Of a stretch of DNA of 64,000 nucleotides, positions 42,864 through 54,214 are shown piece by piece. Source of the stretch: Coleophoma eucalyptorum (lineage: Eukaryota; Ascomycota; Leotiomycetes; Helotiales; Dermateaceae). A program made the position numbers and the translations under genes. Location: the NCBI GenBank assembly GCA_026120035.1, contig JALRME010000007.1, positions 496,001-560,000 of the forward strand, in the 5' to 3' direction. Under the pieces are notes generated by a model, which saw nothing but the letters and a program-made list of their open reading frames with translations, ran no database searches and was not told the origin of the DNA. Within the stretch, counting starts at the first letter, position 1. Every line of letters begins with the position of its first letter.

Positions 42864-45800
42864 GGCCTTGATGCTCATACATGGTCGTCATTTTAGCAAA
42901 ATAATGTTGATTGTGAGACATTGGATGCCTTCCCCAGCTGCTCTGGACCTTTTTGGTTAATTTTTAACATGAAATACTACTGTATTTAGACCCTCAAGCA
43001 AGAACAAATATAGTCTGTATATATCGAGGCTCTAGACCTACTTCTATTACTAGTCTCACTTATAGCCCTTGAAATAAGATAGATGATAATTTATGTTACG
43101 GTTGACTTGAAAAAGGCCCTTACTAATAGCGTTGCTATAGAAGGTCTCCAGGGCGAATTTAAGGCAGTTCTCCACCATAACCACAGCCCATAGCTCTGTG
43201 GAATTGTACATTGTGCTATTGCGACTTTCCAAGGTTGATGGCCTTTGGTGGGATCAAGATAGTGATAAGATGGTTCAGGCCTGTAGACCGTCTGCGGGTC
43301 TCGTGGGTCTTGAATTTCATAAATTATGGGGATGTGGTCCGTGAACTGGCATCCGCTGGTGACTAATGCTGTAGATCGCAGCGCATCCCCTTCACTACCC
43401 CATACTTTCAACGATTCATGAGGATGATCATCTTATGCACCGTGTATCAAAAAGGCTACTCCATATGAACTTGGATTATGATCCTTCACAGAACAGTCCG
43501 CCATGCGCCTCGGCTACCCTCTTTTTTGTGCAAGGAGCAGTGATGTAGCGAACGACTCTGCTGTTTTGGACTTTCTCTTGACACAATGTTTTGCTATTCA
43601 GCTTCTTCAGAAGACGACCAGAATGAACCTGGACGAGCCGATACACTTCCTCAGCTAGCCCCAGTTATCCTCATCCATAACCCAACACGGGGCTGCCTCT
43701 TAGATGGAGGGAAGACCGTTGATAGCAATGGCAGCCGAACCTTGTCACCCTTCTACAACTGTGTGTTTTCAGCTAACAGCACTGTGTAGTAGTGCCATAT
43801 TTCCCCTTGCGCTTGCGTGACAGCTAGCCAAGGACTTCTTGCTACTCGAAGCAATTTTGCACATGCAGAAGGCTATAATTTGCCTTACCGCTGGCTACCT
43901 TTCTTGAGTTGCATAACACGAGAGGTGTAAATGCGAATACGAAGACATAAAAAATCTCGTGTTGGTTTCAAGAGTTGCAATGTTTCCTTGGAGGAGTTTC
44001 TTTGGAATTTCTGATCCTGTCCTCTTCGAAGAAAGCGAAAGAGGTCATATCTTGTTTTGAGGGTCTGTCGCTGTCGACTAATTCACTATACTATCTATCT
44101 GTCTGCAGCACGCGTTTAGTCGCTAAGCCTCGGCGGAAGGCCGCTAATTATTGACATAAGAGAGCATGTTTCGGCCCGCGAGCAACGGTAAGATCACAGA
44201 CCTTACCGTGCGTAATGTGCCCTTTACTATGTAACCGTTCTCAGAGATGATACTTATAGCTATTTAGTTAATTCTTTAGTCACTTATACAGGGTCTGGAT
44301 AGTGTTGTGCGCGTGCTGTAAGTGCTTCACAACCTCAAGATAGGTGATTTCGAACTTGTAAACTGATTTGAGACATTTTAGGGAATTTCTTTCATCCAGA
44401 AACTTCGACTTCCGAGGCACTGTCTTTAGACAAGCAATCTTACAATTCTGTGGTAACTCTTTTGTGATTGCCCGTTATGCTGGAGCAGAATACAGAGCTG
44501 AGTGGATTATTTCTTCTGGTAATTTTTTCCAAATTATGGATGAAACAAATTGTATTCATGAGATTTATTCCCCTCTTTTTATATCATTTCACTATCTAGT
44601 CAGCAGCTCTGTATCTTGTCTATCGTCAAAGCAATTCCAAGAGAGACATAACTAAAACCTGGATATGGTAAGCTTACACTGTCCTTTGAAAGACAAACGA
44701 AAGGAGCCAATTGATTCTCCAGAGGGGTCAAAGGACTCGAGCTTGTGAAATGGAGTCAGTGTTTGAGATAATGTGGTGCTAAAATGCCGCATCCTTCATA
44801 TTTTCCGGTCCTCATCTTTTCCGGTATCAATAGAGAAAAAGAAAAGGAATTTTATAACCAGAAAAAGAGTTCGATTGCTGGAAGTACCAGTCACGGACCA
44901 TCATAAGGTTTCAATGATGTCAAAATTACAAAAGGTCACCCACTTAGATCTTACTGAAATCACAAATACCTTTGCTGAGGCCAATATTTGAGGTATTTTC
45001 TTATACGGGCATGTAAGTCTATCACATCTTGATCTTTTTGGAAGCAGATTTCGAAACTCGGAATCTCCGACGACATCTCTCTGAGAGGAGGATATCAAGA
45101 ATTTCATATTCATACGATAACAGAAACTTCATACAGAAGCTGCAAGGTAGCAGAATAGGAATATGGTCGAGAGAGTCCGAAGGGCAATAGAGTCAACGCC
45201 TGAGATGATGTAACCAACCACAATGGGATCATATCTACACCTGGCGCTCCAATCTTCGCAAATCTGAAATCAGTGTCAGAGCTTATTGGACTTAAAGTCG
45301 CTTTTCAGTACAACGTTCCTAATTTTCACGGAAACGATTAGACGCGAATCCCATCTAGCAAAGTTTGGATCTATTGGTCCGTCAAAACACCTGCTACAGT
45401 TACATTATACGTCGGCCTCGCATGCTTGGCATCGCTGTACCAAAATGATGCTCCACAAGAACGGGAATGGAATCCGGGTTCGGGAATAGGGAGACACGAA
45501 GGTTGTGGAAGCGATGTTATGGCACGACTGGTGTTACCGATGGAACATTTCGAGGCGAGCTGATGAATAAATAAGCCTAACGGCTTAGATTGCCAGATAT
45601 ACGCCAATGAACTATTGGCAGAAGCACCTCGAAAACCATGTTGAGCCCTGTCAACTCAATGGTTCCAATCCCCAAGAATAGACGATAGCTGTAGAGATTG
45701 ACCTTGTCACGTTACTCCTTGTTTGGCACAGACCTCGGCGAGCAGTGCGCATTCCACATCATCACTCTGGAACAACGTGGGTTTATACACATCAGGTGAA

Positions 45801-46757
45801 GTCTCACTTCTGTAGGAGCGATTCCTTTAATGTCTTTGGGAATTATCTCTAATGCTCTTTGAAATAGACATTTAAGCTGACTTCTAAGCTTATCTGCGAA
45901 GTGGGTGGATCACCAGTGCGAAAGAAAGCTTATCCACTACACTTCTATATCACAATATCGTTAAGTTGGCTCGTTCGTCTTAAACTCTCTGGGACCTCCC
46001 ATCGTAATCGCATATCATTTATGCTATTTGTTATATTGACCGGTTTATAAGACCTCGTTGTTTACCATTCTCTGTTTGACAGCGGTAAGCGACCGTGAGC
46101 AGGAGAGACCGAGCCTTGGCCCCAAACGCGAGTTGTCGTTTCGGTCGTTTCAACGTTCAACGTGCCGGACCACTGGCACCGACGTGGATATCAAGCTACA
46201 AGGGGTTCCAAGGGCATTGGCATTCACGTTCATCTCGTTCTCCACAATTATGGCAGTTGCTCGACTTGTTATCCGTGTGTGCAGCCCACAGGCTGCGTGC
46301 GTACTGTGTTTTCGAAAGGTATGGTCTGAAGAATGTCTGATACATCTTGTACGTGGTTGGAGGGTATTGGGCTATGGCTTCTGCGCTCACTCTTTTCATT
46401 CTTTATAACGCAGGAGTCCTTCATAATGAAGAGTTTCTGAAAGTTCAGTTCATTTTCTTAGACTGGTGCCCTGCTATTCATTGTTGCATCTGTTGTTTGT
46501 CTTGGCACTCGCTTTGCCTTTCAGTTGTCTTTCCATCTCCTCATTATAAGCGACCGGACGAGTTTTGTTTGATCAATCACCTTACATCATAAAGTACTCA
46601 TCTATAGGATCAACCATCCATTGATTGATTTAATGTGGAAGTCCTATGATTGCGTCGAGTAGAACTTTAATGTGCGACGAGGAAGTCTGGAGAGGAACTC
46701 TGCTGCCAATCAACCTTTCAGCATAATCACATCACCCGAGGGATTCAACCTCACAGC
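42864..46757. other. 3.9 kb gene-poor region, possible decayed gene
   Basis: No intact gene is supported. Open frames are short and lack domains. The only suggestive stretch is about 46058-46592 (listed separately). The rest is AT-rich and shows no terminal repeats, transposase or polyprotein motifs that I can recognise. Confidence 0.5.
46058..46592 (+). pseudogene. Possible remnant of a membrane-protein gene
   Basis: Two overlapping frames contain hydrophobic stretches, RALAFTFISFSTIMAVARLVIR in one and GGYWAMASALTLFILYNAGV in another. They vaguely resemble the first spans of fungal rhodopsin-domain (SAT4-type) integral membrane proteins. The frames are disrupted and no complete exon chain could be built. 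This may be a degenerate copy or chance. Confidence 0.2.
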
Positions 46758-47960
46758 ATGTTCATGTCAACCCTCACGCAATTGGTATTTTGGCTAGCCA
46801 CAATCAGCTTTGTCTCTGCTATAGACTATACTCCTGATGCTGAGCTTGCATTAAATGCGTTGCAGACATACTACAACACAACAAGCGGCCTTTGGAACAC
46901 GGCCGGATGGTGGAACGCAGCAAACTGCTTGACGGTTATCGGAGACCTCGCCGTTCTTGATCCAAACGTCGTCCCCAATGTCACCTCAATAATGGCCAAT
47001 ACCTTCACTGCCGCCCAGGCTACCAACCTGAAAATGGCCAAAGTTCTTACCGAAGACTTCAATATCGCTTCCTACTATGGGTCTGCCATTCCCGGAGCTA
47101 TGCAACTTGATCAGAATGTTACCGCCGTCAGTCCAAAGGGATTCTTGAATGGATTTTACGATGACGAAGGATGGTGGGCTCTGGGATGGATCCAAGCCTA
47201 TGATTTGACCCAAAATCAGGATTATCTCAATACAGCTGCCACAATCCTTGAGGATATGAAGGCCGGAAGCACAACCCCTTGTGGTGGTATCTGGTGGGAT
47301 AAAGCGCATACCTATGTAAACGCAATTGCCAACGAGCTCTATTTCAGCGTGGCATCTCACCTGGCTAATCGAATACCTGCCAACGCTTCATATTACACGG
47401 GGATAGCTACACAACAATGGCTCTTCCTTGAAAATAGCGGCATGCTTAATTCCAAGAACACGTTCAACGACGGGCTTGTCACAAAGACATGCGCCAACAA
47501 CGACGCAACAGTCTGGTCCTACAACCAGGGCGTAGTCCTTGGTGGTCTGGTAGAACTCAACATAGCTGCTCCGAACGCCAGCTACCTAACCATCGCTTCG
47601 CAAATTGCCCAAGGCGCCATGTCATCACTAGGAAACAGTGCCGGAGTTCTTCATGACCCATGCGAGCCCAACTGTGGCGGCGACGGATCACAATTCAAGG
47701 GCATTTTTATGCGGAACTTGGCCAAACTCCAGACTGCTGCGCCGGACAACACGATTTTGGAGTTCATCGCTACTAATGCGGCGAGTATATGGGCCACAGA
47801 CAAGACCGCGCAGAACACGCTAGGTGTTGTCTGGGATGGTCTAACCGGAACCCCTACTGCTGCATCTCACTCCTCTGCGATGGATGCTCTGATCGCGGCT
47901 GTGGCTTTCAAGACGACGTTGAAAGATACTCTCGTCTCTACACGAGAGCTAAGCTCGTGA
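46758..47960 (+). CDS. Secreted GH76 endo-alpha-1,6-mannanase
   Basis: Glycoside hydrolase family 76 enzyme that cleaves alpha-1,6-mannan backbones in fungal cell walls or glycoproteins (Dfg5/Dcw1 and secreted relatives). Single exon, 400 residues. Signal peptide about 1-21 (ending FVSA before IDYTPD). The catalytic aspartate pair is Asp135-Asp136 in GFYDDEGWWALGW. Other family features: YYNTTSGLWNTAGWWNAANCLTVI, TPCGGIWWDK, NELYFSVASHLA, VWSYNQGVVLGGLVEL and the Cys pair HDPCEPNCGGD with QFKGIFMRNL. Several N-glycosylation sequons are present. There is no GPI-type tail, so it is probably released or wall-bound rather than anchored. A second in-frame Met lies two codons downstream of the chosen start. 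Strong hairpins begin at the stop codon. Confidence 0.94.
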   Translation: MFMSTLTQLVFWLATISFVSAIDYTPDAELALNALQTYYNTTSGLWNTAGWWNAANCLTVIGDLAVLDPNVVPNVTSIMANTFTAAQATNLKMAKVLTEDFNIASYYGSAIPGAMQLDQNVTAVSPKGFLNGFYDDEGWWALGWIQAYDLTQNQDYLNTAATILEDMKAGSTTPCGGIWWDKAHTYVNAIANELYFSVASHLANRIPANASYYTGIATQQWLFLENSGMLNSKNTFNDGLVTKTCANNDATVWSYNQGVVLGGLVELNIAAPNASYLTIASQIAQGAMSSLGNSAGVLHDPCEPNCGGDGSQFKGIFMRNLAKLQTAAPDNTILEFIATNAASIWATDKTAQNTLGVVWDGLTGTPTAASHSSAMDALIAAVAFKTTLKDTLVSTRELSS

Positions 47961-47995
47961 TGATATACGAATCAGAGATTTTGAAAATCTCTGAT
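47941..47995 (+). repeat. Two hairpins at the GH76 stop codon
   Basis: A six-base inverted repeat (CACGAG and CTCGTG, 47941-47946 and 47954-47959) overlaps the last codons. A perfect 12-base inverted repeat with a single-base centre spans 47971-47995, beginning ATCAGAGATTTT. Both would fold in the mRNA at the start of the 3' untranslated region. Confidence 0.8.
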
Positions 47996-49579
47996 CTTGA
48001 AGTCCGCTTCAGGTTACATGTGGGCTTATGTCTAGATCTATAACTCCGCAAGGAGGTTTAATGGCTTTTAAGAATTGGGGTTATTTGGTATTGGAGTTTT
48101 GGCGCCTCATTTACGGGGTAATCGGCGGCGTTCTTTGTTTCAAATATCCAGGTCCTCGTTGACACCTGGTTCCATAGACTAGACACAGATCTAGGGCTGA
48201 CGCGAGACGCGCAGCGCCCAGAATATATACAGTTCAAAGCTGTAGATAATAGGATATTGAGGTTCTTATACCATACACTATTTAAATAAGTAGAGAAATA
48301 TACCACCTTAATCAATAATTGAATCTTGCAACACTTGAGCTACCTTTTCACTTTTGAAGCTATTAAGAGCGGTTAATACTGAAATACTGCACTCAAATTA
48401 ATTCATCCGGCAAATACCTCAGCTATGATTTGGAAAATAATTTGGAAAGCGATCTTATATATAAAACAAATTCAATATCCTCCCATTCTATCTTTAACCG
48501 TACATTTTCCATAGTGGAGGTATTGGAGTTGAAGTGGTTTGAAGTGGTTCGCAAAAAAGAATCACGCTGAACTAAGCGACGAGATGCCTGTCTAGCCTTA
48601 ACTCCACCAGGACATAATAGGACACAATGCGGCATGCATCGCTGGATGATGGAAAAATGTTCAAACGCTACCATAATCAATATAATTGCGAAACTAGCTC
48701 CTGGAAAACGTTGTTTCTCCAAATAAGAAATCTGTGGTCTTCCCAAACACCCCCCTCCACTTTCGGTCGAGCTGCGAAGCAGCCTTTGCGTGCTTCTCCG
48801 TGAGCAATGATAGCACAATAGTATCTACGAGTTCAAACATCATCAAAATTCCAAGCGTCTTCATTCATAAGCAGCCCTAACAAACAATGCTTTGGAGATT
48901 TCCCTCCCGCATGCATAAGGTCGTTGCGCAACAGCTAGCAGTCTTGGGTAGTGTGTCAATGCTCCCAGGCTCAATCGCAACAGTTACTGCAGTCTCAGCA
49001 GATCTCCAGAGATTGTCCAAAGATAAATTCAGAGACTGGGGTGTGAAGAGGTGACTTAGACAACACAAAACTGTTTCAACGTAGACCGCGATTCTGGAAT
49101 TAAGCGAACCGAGGACCTCGCTCATCGTTGAAAGTGCAAGCTTTGGCTTCACTAAGTGAACCTTCGTTCTCGATCAATTGAGAGATATTGGAGTTCATGA
49201 TCATGCTAATTCTTTGACATGTATGTTATGGCAAGTATTTATAGCCCACCGTAATTCTACTCGCTTTGCAACAGCTAAACCTGCACTTCTAAATTCTCTT
49301 TGCATACAGGTAGGCTATTTGCAAATGTCTCGTCATGACCCCAGCAATGCTATAAATGCATAAGCGTAGCCTTTGCGAGAGTATGCATTGAATTAATTTG
49401 CATTGAGGTGAGATTGTGTCTACGATTGGCCATGAAGTCAGATATCAGACGAGCGGAACCATCCCGCCTGCCGTTTATCCAGTTCCGAGGGTATGTATGT
49501 CATGGCGGGGTTGAGTATATTGGCATATGCAAATCGAATTTGAACGACGTGCAAACAACTATAGAAAATAATAATCACA
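47996..49579. other. Intergenic region downstream of GH76
   Basis: About 1.6 kb, AT-rich. No gene is supported. The minus-strand frame at 48423-48818 has no domain or splice context. The right end is the promoter of the 2OG oxygenase. Confidence 0.55.
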
Positions 49580-50775
49580 ATGGTAACAGAAACCGAGACT
49601 TTGCAGCCTGCACAGCTCACAACAGGCTATGAACTCACCTTCCCTGACCTCCCGCCCTTCCCAGCTGACATTCCCACTGCACCTCTCCATCGACTGTCTC
49701 TTAGTGCTCTCCGCACGTCCCCTTCGGAATCCGTCCGACTTTTCAGCGCATCGAAAAATCTAGGGTTTTTCTATCTCGATTTGCGTGATGATCTTCTGGG
49801 TGAGAGATTACTGCAAGAGGCAGATGCACTCTTTGGCGTTGGGGAGAAACTGTATGAGTTAGGAAGAGATGAGTTGCGGCAGTATGACTACAAACACCTG
49901 GGCAGCTATATGGGCTATAAGGGATATGGGAGTGCGGTTGTAGACGAGAAGGGAAACCTAGATCGGAATGAGTTTTATAACGTATGTCTTGACGCCTTCC
50001 AGAGACAGGGAAAGTTCCCTCGATGATCATCGTAGTAATCTGATGAGTATGTTAGATGCCCAAAGATGACTTTCTCGGACTATCAGAGACGCCGCTTGCT
50101 CATCCACCCATACTATACGAGGAAAAGGAGCCAATTTGCGCATATATGCGTGATGCACATAACCTCATCTTGCTCATACTTAAGCACCTAAACACGCACT
50201 TAGGTCTGCCACCAGGCACGCTGGGCTCGCTGCATCGCCAGACCGCGATATCCGGGGATCAAGTGCGGATTGTGAAATCACCACCACAGCCCGCATCGGA
50301 CATGCGAACCGCGCTGGGGAAGCATACGGACTATGGGAGCATCACTGTCCTGTTCAACCGGTTGGGTGGGTTACAGATCTTGCCTCCGCCGTCGCTTGTC
50401 CCGGCAGGCCAGGAACCGCAATGGACGTACGTAAAACCATTGAGGGGGCATTGTATCGTGAATCTTGGAGATGCGATGGTCAAGTTCACAAACGGTCTGT
50501 TGAGGAGCAATATTCATCGCGTGGTAAATCCACCGGGTGAGCAGGCACAGGAAACAAGATATAGCTTGGTGTATTTTGCTAGGCCGGAGGATGAGGTTGT
50601 GCTGAAGCGGCTGGAGGGAAGTGAAATAATTCCGCCGCTAGAAGAAGGCGTTGTTGAGGAGCAGATCAGTAGTAAGAAGTGGGTTGAGTGGCAGGCGTTG
50701 CGATTGAGGAAAGTGGAACAGTTGAGTGAAGCAGACAGGAAGAAGCTTTGGGATGAGTCGGGGCGAGGGACTTGA
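49580..50775 (+). CDS. 2OG-Fe(II) oxygenase, DIOX_N/isopenicillin-N-synthase-like
   Basis: Cytosolic oxygenase of the plant/fungal DIOX_N plus 2OG-FeII_Oxy architecture, unrelated in fold details to the TauD-type pair. Two exons: 49580-49981 and 50056-50775; 373 residues. The N-domain (about 40-180) includes SESVRLFSASKNLGFFYLDL and HLGSYMGYKGYG. The catalytic core has His224-x-Asp226 in GKHTDYGSITVLF, His288 in SNIHRVV and the 2OG-binding R302-x-S304 in RYSLVYFARP. Proteins of this type act in secondary metabolism, hydroxylation of small molecules or detoxification; the substrate is unknown. There are no biosynthetic neighbours, so it may be a stand-alone gene. Confidence 0.92.
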
Positions 50776-53262
50776 GCTCGAAGGTTGAATTTAAAGACTG
50801 AAGACTCGGTTCAGCGAGATTTCCAGGATCCTCTTAATCTCTTATAATTTCATGGCTATGGATGGTGTTCTGCTCTTATTTCTCGATTTCATCGTGTGGA
50901 GCGTGATAACCGTTCATTTCATCAGTCGAGATAAATGGTGCTGAATCGGAACTGCTACGACATCGTCGAGTGTGTCTTCACCCCCATGACACAAGTAAAT
51001 TCGAAAGTCGCCGTGCAACATTTCTAAGGCGAGAACCAAAGACAAACACGTGAAGACTTTCCAAAGACACCGTGCTATTCTTCTCAAGAATAATTGGAGC
51101 TTCGTGGCGAGTTGAAGTAAGAGTCGCGAAATAGGTACTTGAAGCAAAACAATATACAAGTTCCCAAACAATAACAAATAACACCCAAGGCGAAAATGTG
51201 TTGAGCTCAATAGTGGCCATAGAGAAGAGGTCTAGGAAACATGTAATATACGATAGTCTTGAGTAAGCAAACCTTCTTCTAATGGAGGAAATTTGGAATG
51301 GAAAAGTCCATGTCTTCTCTTCTCGTTTCGAGTTTTTAATATGCTCTATTTTACAGTCGGGGCTGAAGTCGAGGAAAGTTAGATTTGCCGGGTTTGCGAA
51401 GAGGCCGAAAGGGGGTCATTTTGGGAATGTTACAATTGACTTCTAGACCCCGGAGATTTGAAGAATCGTCGTAATCACCAGAATAGAAACCGTGAAGGAA
51501 GGGAGGATTTAGAAAGTTGGGAGACATGTGACTAGAAGGCGGCAGCAACAGCTGAGCACGCTTCACGTGCTTGGGTGGGAATGGATTTTGAATTGACAAA
51601 ACTGAGTCGCGCAAGCAACCTCCTATGATTCTGCATCCTGAATTCTGAGGACGATCATGCAGAGGGAAATGCAGAGGCTGGGATCTTCTCTGTTTTCATT
51701 TGATGCTCCTTACCATATTGGTGGTGTCTAACGACCTTCCATGCATCTCGAATCAGAAGCAGCCAAAGCAAGCGAAGAATATAGGTGGCCGTCGTGTCCT
51801 CCACGTTAGGAATGCGTGCCGTGAATAAGCAAGATGAAACCGACGGTTCGTGGAATGGCAGAGACATCAAAATAAACATGCCGTCTTCCGCAGCTAATTG
51901 GCTGGACACGGCTGAAGTTGAGTTGCTCCGAATAGATCATCTCATCACATCACATTTCACAATGGTGTAGCGGAGGTATGCGATACGATACGATGCTGTG
52001 CCTCGACGGTTAGCGGTGAGGAGGGAGGAGAGGAAGCCGGCCACGGCGCTGCTGTGTTCATGGATAACGATGCCACCATGATGACTTTCTTGCGTCGGTC
52101 GTACCACATCACATCATCGAACTGAAAGGTCCAAGGACCCGACTAAGAGAACAAGCTTAGGATAGAATGATGGCCATGAATCCAGCCAAGATCCCAGGCA
52201 AGTTTCGCGAGCTGGCTGATCGCTAAGCCACACGTGCAGCGGGTTCGACGATTGGTTAGTATTGGCAGCAGCATCAGCTCCAGCCAAGGGAGAAACAGAG
52301 AAGGCAAAAAAGACAAAGCACCAATGAGGTCGGCGGCGTGGAATTCGAGTCCAGTCTGTGTGCAGTCCATCGTTGGTGCCGGTGGTGGTAGAGGATTTCA
52401 TTTGATTCTACTACTAACTAACTTAACCTACTCGTACCCGTAGTTTCCCATCATCCTCGCAAACTCCACATCGCGCTGCCACTACCAAGCATCTACATGC
52501 TTCCCCACCCGACCACCAACTCCGTACGAACGTACGTACCCACCTAAAACATGCTGATGAGCAGCTTATTGTTGCGGGTGAGTTGGGACAATATCCTAAT
52601 CCTGCATTCTCACCTCTGCGCGCGACACACTTGTGGCGGCGCTGGCGTGCAAGCCCCCTCCAACTTTTCACCAACATATCCAGCCTCATCGAATATCATC
52701 AATGACCCGTCGATTGGATTTACTCGTGCAAGTGAGTGCATCTGCCCAGCAACCCCGGATCTACCATCTACCTGTCTGCGTCTCTTTCCGGCAAGCCACT
52801 CCCAACCGCCTGCAGGTCACTGTCTGCACTTCCCTAGGGCCAAAAGTGGTCCGCCAACGTAGGTTCAAAGAAACCCAGGGTAGGACTCAACGCTACACGT
52901 CGTAACTGATCGTCCCCCAGCAACCAGCATGCCTTTGTCCTGCACCACTCTTTCGCCGCTCCCGTAGCCCCAGACGGTTTGGACTTGTCAAACCTTCCTT
53001 TGATAGGTCATTTTAAATTATTCTGCAGTTTGGTATTCTGCTGCTCCTTGGGGTTTAGTCTGCATGCTTCGTAAAGGCTGTTCGACTTCCTAGACTCACA
53101 ACCACCCCCATCAACCTCCTACATAAAGAACTCCCGGCCTCCCCCTTTCTCCTTTCGTTCTCTCGTTGTCCTAGCCGTTACATTCCAGCATATAACCTCT
53201 TGTTAAGTCGTTGTCTTTCGCTTTCTTTGCTCTCGCTGCACCGTACACACTCGCTTTACAAC
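50776..53262. other. 2.5 kb intergenic region before the PIR gene
   Basis: No gene is supported; frames on both strands are shadows. The right end (about 53090-53260) is strongly pyrimidine-rich with a TATA-like CATAAAG near 53122, as expected for a highly expressed cell-wall protein promoter and leader. Confidence 0.55.
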
Positions 53263-54214
53263 ATGCAGTTCACATTCGCTCTCGCCGCTCTGGCCGCCGT
53301 GGCCTATGCCTCCCCAGCGCCTCAAGTAACCGCTGCCATTGCACCAACTGGCTCTCCTCCAGCCGGTTTCCAGACCAGCTACAGTGGATCCTTCCAAATC
53401 ACTGCTGTCAATATCACCTCCCTTTCCAAGCGCGAGGTCGAGAAGGTACATAAATCTTCTGAGGTCGAGTCTTGCGGAGCATTATCTAATTTATCTATAG
53501 CGTGCTGCTTGTGGTACTTCAGGAAGTCTCACTATTACCTTGGTCAACGGTGTCTTGACCGATGGAGAGAAGAGAGTCGGATACATCGCCGACAACTACC
53601 AGTTTCAATTCGACCTTCCACCACAGACGGGTGCTATCTACACTACCGGTTGGTCAGTTGGAGCAAACGGTTCCTTGGCCCTGGGCTCCTCCGCCATCTT
53701 CTACCAGTGCTTGTCTGGCAACTTCTACAACCTCTACGACCGCTCATGGGCCCCACAATGCGTACCCATTGTCATTGAGGTTCTCCCATGTGGCGGTTCT
53801 TCCGGTGGTGCCGTTTCTCAATTGGGTGATGGTCAACCACAAGCCCCAACCTCAGTCACAACTGGAGCTCCATGTGCCGTGACCCAGATCAAGGATGGCC
53901 AGATTCAAGTTTCCTCCTGCGCCGCCGTCCCAACCAAGGCGCCAGTTACTCAGATCTCTGACGGACAGATCCAAGCACCAACATCCACCAAAATTCCTAT
54001 TACTCAGATCTCTGATGGACAAATTCAAGCACCAACCGGTACCAAGACACCCATTTCCCAGATCAGTGACGGCCAAATTCAAGCTCCAACTGCTGCACCA
54101 AACGCCTCTACTACTAGCACCCCAGTACCATATACTGGCGGTGCAAGCGTGATGAGCCTCCAAGCTCAGTTCGCTGCCGCCGTTGTTGGTCTTGCTGCCA
54201 TGTTCTTGCTATAA
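53263..54214 (+). CDS. PIR-repeat cell-wall protein
   Basis: Covalently linked cell-wall glycoprotein of the PIR class, attached to beta-1,3-glucan through repeat glutamines. Two exons (53263-53445 and 53501-54214) encode 298 residues. Signal peptide about 1-17 (ending AYAS). The intron lies between Lys61 and Arg62 of EVEKR-AACG, a Lys-Arg Kex2 site, so the proprotein would be cut there. A Cys-containing beta domain follows. Five repeats with consensus Q-[IL]-x-DGQ-x-Q-[AV]-x-[TS] (QLGDGQPQAPT, QIKDGQIQVSS and three QISDGQIQAPT) lie in the C-terminal third. Unlike yeast Pir proteins, where repeats come first and a four-Cys domain last, the order here is reversed. A hydrophobic C-terminus (SMQAQF-like to MFLL) suggests a GPI tail as well. 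Dual anchoring is inferred. Confidence 0.92.

Noticed and set aside
43091..43411. 106-codon minus-strand frame that looked like a protein fragment
   Set aside because: No recognisable motif and no extension by splicing on either side.
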